Of a DNA stretch of 64,000 nucleotides, positions 57,432 to 64,000 are shown one piece after another. Origin of the DNA: [Phialemoniopsis] sp. UDSM-2020 (taxonomy: Eukaryota > Ascomycota > Sordariomycetes > Thyridiales > Thyridiaceae); NCBI GenBank assembly GCA_018873225.1, contig JAEILZ010000002.1, forward strand, positions 5,332,001-5,396,000. Reading direction: 5' to 3'. Position numbers and translations under genes: made by a program. The first letter of the stretch is position 1. Every line of letters starts with the position of its first letter. Below the pieces are notes generated by a model. That model saw only the letters and a list, made by a program, of their open reading frames with translations. It was not told the DNA's origin and searched no databases.

Positions 57432-58401
57432 AAGCCAGCAGGTATACTGCGGCAGCGATCATTTTTGCATGGAGAGCGACTGCGAATGGGGTTACGACGT
57501 CGATTCATCGCCACGTAGGAGGCGTGCCTGTACCAACACACAGAGAGAGAGAACTCACTGCAGGCGTGAGGAAAAAAAGGGCACACTACTTTATGGCGTA
57601 ACGGGGAACATCTCTATTTTTCCTTGCAGAACTTTGACATGACGGGGGGCGTACTAAACTCATATAACTGCATTCATGGCGTTATGACGGGGAACAGCTA
57701 GCAGGGGCGCGGTGTGCAGACAAGGAGGGAGAAGAGAGATGGGGAACATCGATCCTGAGATCTGCTGATGGAGCAAAGCTCTTGGGGCAGAACGTGCCGT
57801 TTCTCACATCTCCGCCTTGCCCTCTACAGTATGGCGGTTGTTGGGTGATCGTTGTAGAACTCGGGTCTTCTTTTTGCACAAAAAGTGAAGAGAAGCGAGA
57901 AGATTGCAGAAGAGTGAGACCCTGTAGGACCATGCTTGGGGTGAATGATACACCCTTTTCTCTCTTCTTATTTTATTAATGTGACAATAATTCATCCTCT
58001 TATTTGAGTGTGGAAGGAAAGAAGTCTTATGAGTCTCTTGTACCTTTGTGCACATGACATCTCAGTGTCAGTGAGATGCATGCGTGATACTAGCTCTGCT
58101 GAAGATCATTTGGTTCAAAATATGTGGAATTGGTAAACTAAGCCTTTTGACCTCTTTGTGCCTAGCTCTCTAACCTTGAACGCCCGTGATGTCTTTTGAT
58201 ATATTGACCACAGCCCGCTCATATCCCTGTCTCCCTCCACACTCATACGGACTCGTAGCCGGCAGATTTTATATGTATCTGCGCAGCCCTGATCGGAGCC
58301 GCCCTGAAACTGTGTGATCTTATGGGATGCTACGATCCCAAACCACACCCACAATGTACCTTACATAGAGCAGTCGTAGCACATATCATCATGATGCCAT
58401 T
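57432..58401. other. Intergenic region between convergent R3H and eIF3f genes
   Basis: About 970 bp between two stop codons, with both 3' UTRs. No gene is seen. Confidence 0.55.
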
Positions 58402-59550
58402 TTACTCTGCCGGCTCCCTGGGCTCTCTGGGCTCCCTAGGCTCTCGCTGCTCTCTGGGCTCCCTAGGTTCTCTGGGCTCTCTGGGCTCCCTGGGCTCGCC
58501 CCGCTGGCCACCGCCGCCGCGGCCACCGCCACGGCCGCCTCTGCCTCCGCGCTTGCCGCCCCTGCCGCCACCCTCCGACTTGCCGCCCTCCTCGCCGTCC
58601 TTCTTGTCGTCCTTGTCGCCCATGGTCAGGGCCGAGGTGCCTAACCGCTGGGCGAGGTCGATCTGGGTGCGGATGGTGTTGGCGAGGTACGAGACCATGA
58701 GGACGTCCTGGATGTGGTTGTTGAAGTCGTGCTCGATGGCGTTGGCGTCGACCTTGGGCGTGAGGCTCATGCTGTTCATGAGGAACTGGCCCAGGGCGTG
58801 GTTGGGCTCGCGCTCCTCGTCGAGGATGGCGCCGACAAAGTCGGACGTGCGCTCGAGGAGGTCGAGCGTCTGCTCGATGCTGCGGGACAGGCCCTCGATG
58901 TCGGTCGAGACGGGCGCGGTGCGGCTCTCGAGCCCCGCGGCCGCGGAGGCGGCTTCCAGGGCGGGGCGGTCGGCCTCGCCGTAGAGCATGCGGTGCGGGA
59001 CCTCGACGAAGAAGCACGACTCCTGCGCGCGGTCGGCGTGGACGGCCACGGGCGACGAGACGTAGCAGCGGGTCTCGATGTCCTTGCCGGCCTCGGTGCT
59101 GATGGTCAGGTGGACGGCCGGGTGGGGGAAGGTTCCCGTCTCGGGCGCGGCGAAGAAGTTCTGGATGAGGGCGCTGAACGAGTTGAGCTCGTGCGAGGTG
59201 GTGTACCAGCCGAGCAGGGACTCGCGCGGGTTGGCGCGCAGGGTCAGGGCGAGCATGTTCTTCTGGTACTCGACGTCGACCTCGACCTGGTCCTCGTTCT
59301 CGGTGTGGGGGATGGCGAAGCAGGAGCGCACCTCGGCCTCGGTGCCGTCCTCGCTGCGGACGCCGACGAGGGCGCCGATGACGCGGGTCTGGGGGGCGTC
59401 GCGGATGTCACGGCGCGAGGCATGGTCGAGGATGGAGAAGATGGCCTGGGGCTGGATGTTGACGGTGAGCGGGGCAATGTTGGTGTTGTAGCCCATCTGC
59501 GGCGCCAGGGGCCGCGAGAGGTGAAGGAAGTCTTCCAGATCGACAGCCAT
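58402..59550 (-). CDS. eif3f: Translation initiation factor eIF3 subunit F
   Basis: MPN-domain subunit of eIF3, which binds the 40S subunit and organises initiation; eIF3f pairs with eIF3h. 382 residues from the ATG at 59550. The frame extends 72 codons upstream but only as proline-rich leader sequence, so I reject that extension. The MPN domain covers about 25-165 ([60 protein letters not shown]). The metalloprotease HxH...D motif is absent (TSHELN), as expected for eIF3f. The C-terminal domain has [20 protein letters not shown]. The last 60 residues are unusual: an RGG-rich block followed by tandem REP triplets. It is divergent from UTP25. Confidence 0.95.
   Translation of the reverse strand: MAVDLEDFLHLSRPLAPQMGYNTNIAPLTVNIQPQAIFSILDHASRRDIRDAPQTRVIGALVGVRSEDGTEAEVRSCFAIPHTENEDQVEVDVEYQKNMLALTLRANPRESLLGWYTTSHELNSFSALIQNFFAAPETGTFPHPAVHLTISTEAGKDIETRCYVSSPVAVHADRAQESCFFVEVPHRMLYGEADRPALEAASAAAGLESRTAPVSTDIEGLSRSIEQTLDLLERTSDFVGAILDEEREPNHALGQFLMNSMSLTPKVDANAIEHDFNNHIQDVLMVSYLANTIRTQIDLAQRLGTSALTMGDKDDKKDGEEGGKSEGGGRGGKRGGRGGRGGGRGGGGQRGEPREPREPREPREPREQREPREPREPREPAE
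58408..58501 (-). repeat. Microsatellite-like 9-bp repeats coding Arg-Glu-Pro triplets
   Basis: On the plus strand GGCTCCCTG / GGCTCTCTG units recur about ten times with few changes, coding the [10 protein letters not shown]-terminus of eIF3f. In-frame 9-bp unit changes would alter length without frameshift, so strain variation is likely. Confidence 0.85.
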
Positions 59551-60007
59551 ATTGACAGGCGGGAGACGACGACGATGGGATGGTCGAGGAAGAGGAGGAG
59601 GAGGTGGTGGTGGTGGTCTCGTCAAAAGGAGGGTCGTCGTGGAGTGGATGTTCGGAAAATCTGTTTCGTCTTTGTCTGGCCTGCCCACTTCAAATTGGTC
59701 GCTGTCTCTCACACACAGCCCACGCTGCCTTTTTTTTGGTGATGAGCCACCCGGAATTTGCACCAAATTTTGGTTTTACTGATGGTGGGGTGGTCTGGAT
59801 TGTGCGCGCTAAGATAAGAGAATTCGTGGACCCCCCCTGCCGATAAGCATGCTAAGTCCCTAAAATTTATGGCGGCAGTGTCACTCTTTTGCAAGGCTGA
59901 GATTCGAGTCCAGATCTGCAAGGCTGCGATCAACTTTTTTTTCCGAGGAGCATCACAACGTTTCTCATGAATTTTGAGCCCGCCACAAGCCTATAAAGTA
60001 CTACGGC
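59551..60007. promoter_or_regulatory. Compact divergent promoter eif3f/UTP25
   Basis: 457 bp between the start codons of two translation and ribosome-biogenesis genes, consistent with a shared growth-regulated bidirectional promoter (inference). No gene is seen. Confidence 0.55.
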
Positions 60008-62325
60008 ATGGGACCTAGAGCAGGGTTTCGTGGCAGAGGCGGTGGCCGTGGTGGGGGCGGTCGTGGAGGTGGCAGCCGCGGAGGCGGGGGTCGAGGAAGA
60101 GGTCGTGGAAGGGGCGGTAGGACTCTCGGGAAACGCCCCAGATTCGACAGTGCAAGACTGGCCGAGACGAAAGAGTGAGATAAACCACCTTAGCACTGAA
60201 ATTGCTATCATCACGAAGAAATGTGCTGACGAAAGCAAACAGAGAGTCTGAGGACGAGGAAGAGTCTTCTGATGAAGGGTCTGTCTCGGAAGTTTCCGAA
60301 GACATGTCGGATGCTGGCTCGGACGATGAAACCGAGCAAGCTACAGCAGCTAAGCCTTACATGGCTCTCATCAAGAGCTTGACAGAGTCATCTGCAAATG
60401 CTGCGCCCCAGGCCAAGAGGAGAAAGCTAGATCACACAGAGCCAGAGAAGCCTGTGTCTGGTGAAGCAGACGAGGATAGCGACGATGGCAGTGACGAGCA
60501 GGGCGTGGCGAAGGATGTCGACTTGGTTGATGAGCCAGAAGAGGATCCCGAGGAAGTGTCTCCTGGCGAGGCGTCAGACGATGAGGACGAACCAGACTCA
60601 TCAGACCCGTTCGAAACCCACTTTGCTATTCCCGATGAAACGGAGCTCACCAAACGTCTCAAAGCAGTCCAGAAAGGCGACTGGAAGACGAAGAAGAGCA
60701 TCGTAAAGTCCTCGAGACTGGTCCAGGAAGAGCCAAAAGGTGTAGATTTCACGACCCTAGCGAGTTTCTCGCGCGTATCGGATCTCAAACTCAAGCAGCG
60801 CCTGCAGCAAGCCATGTCATCAAGAAGATCCGAACTGAACGGCGCGGAGCAAAAAGTCGCACCCTTCTTATTCAATTATCAAGATGCGTTGTTCTGTAAC
60901 CGCAATGCCACGAATGGAGACAGCATCCGGAGAATGATCTGCCTGCATGCTGTGAACCACGTTTTCAAGTAAGTGGTGATGGCGCAGGTGCCCCTTTGTA
61001 CAATTGTGCTGACATATGTTGCCAGAACTCGCGATCGAGTCATTAAGAACAATGCGAAGCTCGCTCGTGAGGGTAACGACGACCTCGAGTTGCGAGACCA
61101 GGGGTTCACCCGCCCCAAGGTGCTGATGCTCCTGCCAACGCGACAGTCGTGCGCAAAGATGGTTGAAATGATGTGCTCGATCTGCGAGCCAGATCAACAG
61201 GAAAACAGGAAACGGTTCGACGAATCATACACCGACAGTGAAAAGAAGTTCACCGACGACAAACCGAGTGACTTCCGTGATCTGTTCGAGGGCAACGACG
61301 ACGACATGTTCCGCATAGGTGTCAAGTTTACCCGGAAGACGATCAAGTTCTTTGCTCAATTCTACAACTCCGATATCCTGTTTGCCAGCCCACTTGGTCT
61401 TCGGTTGGCTATTGGGTCTGAGGAAGACAAGAAGGTTGACTACGACTTCCTCAGCTCGATCGAGATGGTCATTGTGGACCAGGCGGATGCTCTGCTCATG
61501 CAGAATTGGGAGCATATTGAGTACATCTTTGAGCACCTGAACCTGCAGCCAAAGGATGCCCACGGGTGCGATTTCAGCCGAGTCCGCAGCTGGTACCTGG
61601 ACAACCAAGCCAAGTACTTCCGCCAGACCGTCATTTTCTCGGCTTTCAACACCCCAGAACTGTCAGAGCTTTTCCGAATACATTGCCAGAATTGGCAAGG
61701 AAGATACCGGGTGCAGCCTGAGTACCCTGGCTACCTGCAGCAACTGGAGGTCAAGTTGAGGCAGACTTTCTCTCGCTTCGACTCCGAGTCGGTGATTAAA
61801 GAGCCTGAAGACCGATTTTCCTACTTCACGAAGGCCATTGTGCCTACCCTGGCCAAACGCGCCAAGGACGCCACGGGTACACTAATCTTCATCCCATCCT
61901 ATCTTGACTTTGTCAAAGTCAGAAACTACTTTGCCACATCGTCAGCAGTGGCTAACGTCTCCTTTGGCACGATCTCCGAATATGCAGACGTGCCAGAGGC
62001 ATCGAGGGCAAGATCTCATTTCCTCAATGGCAGGCATAAGGTATTGCTATACACGGAGAGAGCCCATCACTTCCGTCGGTACCAGCTCCGTGGCGTACAA
62101 CGTGTCATCATGTACGGCTTGCCGGATAACCCGCTGTTCTACAAAGAGATTGTGGGCGGGTATCTGAGTCGCAGCGAGCAAGATCTCAGGATTGAGCCGG
62201 GAACGGGGAGCGTCAAGGTCATGTTCTCCAAGTATGATGTACTGAAATTGGAGAGGATTGTAGGTACCGACAGGGTCGGGAAGATCCTGAAGGCATCGGG
62301 GGATACGTTTGACTTTATCTCTTGA
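60008..62325 (+). CDS. UTP25: U3 snoRNA-associated protein UTP25 (DEF family)
   Basis: Nucleolar factor for early 18S rRNA processing, part of the small-subunit processome. Exons 60008-60174, 60243-60968 and 61026-62325 join in phase to 730 residues. An Arg/Gly-rich N-terminus (about 3-40) is followed by an acidic region (60-200) and a helicase-like fold without a functional P-loop: [38 protein letters not shown] (degenerate DEAD position), [11 protein letters not shown], and the second lobe with [20 protein letters not shown] and [19 protein letters not shown]. These blocks are diagnostic of UTP25/digestive-organ-expansion-factor proteins. The glycine-arginine N-terminus resembles GAR domains of nucleolar proteins such as fibrillarin. 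Confidence 0.95.
60029..60120 (+). repeat. Low-complexity Gly/Arg-coding tract
   Basis: GGN-CGN rich sequence coding alternating glycine and arginine at the UTP25 N-terminus. The short repeats are prone to slippage. Confidence 0.7.
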
Positions 62326-62575
62326 TTGCATTAGGAGCGAATGGCATCGTATATAGGGGCCTCATTGACGATTCATAGCTTCTGTATCTGGCAGGTCTCA
62401 ATTGACATCGGCTTGCATAGAATTGACTTTTTGTCGCTAGATCTAAGTCCAGTTACGGTACTGAACTGTTATTATACAGATGGACATACATAGATGTACA
62501 CAATCAGAGCCCTGACTGATGCTATCCTCCTCGCTGGTCTGATCTACCAATCCTCATCCCCTATCCCATCCATTC
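62326..62575. other. Short gap between convergent UTP25 and bL17m
   Basis: 250 bp between two stop codons; 3' UTRs only. Confidence 0.6.
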
Positions 62576-63305
62576 TCAATTCTTCTTCTCCCCAGCCCTC
62601 AGCCCGACCTCCCAGTACGCCTGCCTGGGCTTGAAATCCTTGTGGAACTTCTCGTGCGTCCGCCTCCGCGCCTCCATGTCCTCGAGCTGCACGCTGTCCT
62701 CGGCGAGCTCAAGCTGCGAGACCTTGGACACCATGGCGTCAAAGTCGGCCTGGCCTTCCCGTCGGAACCGCGTGACTTTCTCGACATTGCGGCGCGTCAG
62801 CGGGGTCGACTCGCGACCCAGCTGCTGGTCGCGCGCGACGGCCGCCGCCGTCAGCGCAAACCGCATGTCCGTGGGCCCGTCGACGAACTCGAGGATAGCG
62901 CTCGGGGCCTGGCTGTACGTGTCCTTGGGCTCGGTGCGCAGGACGCGCGTGTACCCGCCGGGGCGGTCGGCGTAGCGCTCCTTGAGGGTGCCGAAGAGCT
63001 TGGGGAGGAGGTCGTGGGGGGTCTATATACGGCATGCTGGGTCAGAGAGCGTGATGGGGAGATATATAAGGGGGTACGGCGCTACTCACGTAGAGAATGG
63101 CTTGCGCTTTCCTCCTCGTCTCGGCATTGTCCCTCTTCGCGAGGGTGATGAGCTTCTCGGCCAGGCGCTGGGCCTCCTTGGCCTTGGGCCAGGTCGTCTG
63201 GATGGACTCGAACTTGACGAGCGAGGTCACGAGGTTGCGCAGCAGGGCCTGCCGGTGGGCAGAGTGCCGGCCCAGATGGCGATACTTTGTCAGACCGCCG
63301 GCCAT
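62576..63305 (-). CDS. MRPL8: Mitochondrial ribosomal protein bL17m
   Basis: Large-subunit mitoribosomal protein of the bacterial L17 family. Exons 63305-63090 and 63022-62576 join in phase to 220 residues. The L17 core lies at the N-terminus ([60 protein letters not shown]), with [27 protein letters not shown] completing the domain. The C-terminal 100 residues are the mitochondrial-fungal extension. There is no separate presequence; the basic N-terminus of the L17 fold can serve for import. It is divergent from MIC12, another mitochondrial gene, across 438 bp. Confidence 0.95.
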
Positions 63306-63743
63306 TGTTGCGTCGAGGGTATCGCCGGCTGTTTAAATGAGGGTTGCGGCTGGTTGTCCCCTTTGCCCTCCGTGATGCAGTCGTCGATGGGAGGTCCCTA
63401 GGAAATTATCCAGATCGGGTGGATCTCGAAACTCGTCTGATAGGGTGGTCTATTTGGTGGTGCTAAAAAGATTGGCGGGCGAGGCTCCTCGTAAATTTTT
63501 GTTACAGTGGTGGGTTTTGCCGAGCTGCCCACTTTACCGGGAGCTATACTTTCGTCACAACCTCAATTGCTAGCAAACAACTTCCCGAGCCTTTTCCCCC
63601 AATCGACCAGGGGAGGATGCACCACGACGACGTCGATTGAAGCCTGACGGATACCACCACACGATTCAATTGCTTCCGCTCTGGACAGAGGGCATCTCCA
63701 AGTCAATTGGCGCTTCGCCAGCGCTCCGACTAATCCCGGCACA
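63306..63743. promoter_or_regulatory. Divergent promoter bL17m/MIC12
   Basis: 438 bp shared by two nuclear genes for mitochondrial proteins; co-regulation is plausible but unproven. No gene is seen. Confidence 0.5.
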
Positions 63744-64000
63744 ATGGGCTTCACCACGGGCTTCGTAAGTCACGCACCTGTCCTGCAGCATGCTTTACGG
63801 TCCAGAAATGGCCTGAGCTACATGTCACATACTGTGCAAATATCATACTAACAGACACCCCCAACTCTCAGACCGGAGGCGTGACCCTCACCCTCTCACT
63901 AGCCTACCTCGGCGTCCTCGCGCACCAGCGCAACCGCCAGCACCAGGGCGAGCTCCTGCGCGCGAACGCCATCGTGCTCAACCAGCTCAGCGCGACCGCC
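63744..64000 (+). CDS. MIC12: MICOS complex subunit MIC12 (AIM5), 5' part, runs off the window
   Basis: Fungal MICOS subunit of mitochondrial cristae junctions in the inner membrane. Exons 63744-63764 and 63872 onward; the reading frame is open at the right edge, so only the first 50 residues are seen. The start MGFTTGFTGGVTLTLSLAYL forms the N-terminal glycine-containing membrane segment, followed by LAHQRNRQHQG, both typical of fungal MIC12. The first exon is only 21 nt. Confidence 0.82.

Noticed and set aside
59551..59766. 72-codon N-terminal extension of eIF3f
   Set aside because: Proline-rich leader translation without family similarity; orthologues begin near [11 protein letters not shown].
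1..64000. CRISPR arrays, bacterial operons, intact transposons, secondary-metabolite gene cluster
   Set aside because: No regularly spaced repeats, no ribosome-binding-site-led operons, no transposase or reverse-transcriptase motifs and no polyketide or peptide synthetase domains were seen; the gene structures are eukaryotic.

Overview
The window is nuclear DNA of a filamentous ascomycete (Pezizomycotina, most likely a Sordariomycete; I cannot name the genus). The evidence is short GT-AG introns with CTAAC-type branch sites, very short first exons, pyrimidine-rich 5' leaders, and protein families typical of this group. I rebuilt 22 protein genes. Most exon joins were checked by reading phase and by continuity of conserved protein sequence; the last gene runs off the right edge. 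No rRNA, intact tRNA, intact transposon or CRISPR array was recognised.

Layout. 1-7.6 kb has no gene I can support. 7.6-18.2 kb holds GSH1 (glutamate-cysteine ligase, minus), SPT16 (FACT subunit, plus) and a CDC50/LEM3 flippase subunit (minus). 18.2-21.3 kb is a long divergent intergenic region leading to the PKA regulatory subunit (plus). 22.5-30.7 kb holds SPF27 (minus), an SCP2 sterol-carrier protein (plus) and a large FG nucleoporin with a Ran-binding domain (plus). 32.4-36 kb holds a small membrane protein with two PPxY motifs, TFB5 (TFIIH) and a dienoyl-CoA isomerase. 37.8-44.1 kb holds a BOI/Pob1-type SH3-SAM-PH polarity protein and an unrecognised disordered protein. 44.1-48.3 kb looks accessory: AT-richer, with a small secreted cysteine-rich protein and, tail to tail with it, a serpin. 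48.3-64 kb is dense housekeeping: a mitochondrial PPR protein, Cwf18/CCDC12, a zinc-knuckle SR-like protein, an R3H-SUZ protein, eIF3f, UTP25, mitochondrial bL17 and the start of MIC12.

Functional themes. Most genes are core functions: glutathione synthesis, chromatin transcription, nuclear pore, spliceosome (SPF27, Cwf18, possibly the zinc-knuckle protein), translation and ribosome assembly (eIF3f, UTP25, bL17m), mitochondria (PPR, bL17m, MIC12) and lipid metabolism (SCP2, dienoyl-CoA isomerase, flippase subunit). Many neighbours are divergently transcribed.

Most notable. The serpin has an inhibitory-type hinge, and the family is seldom reported in fungi. It sits beside an effector-like secreted protein in the least conserved-looking part of the window. 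Other points worth checking are an apparent AT-AG intron in the zinc-knuckle gene, a 109-codon open frame directly after and in frame with the TFB5 stop, and two PPxY motifs on the tail of a small membrane protein.
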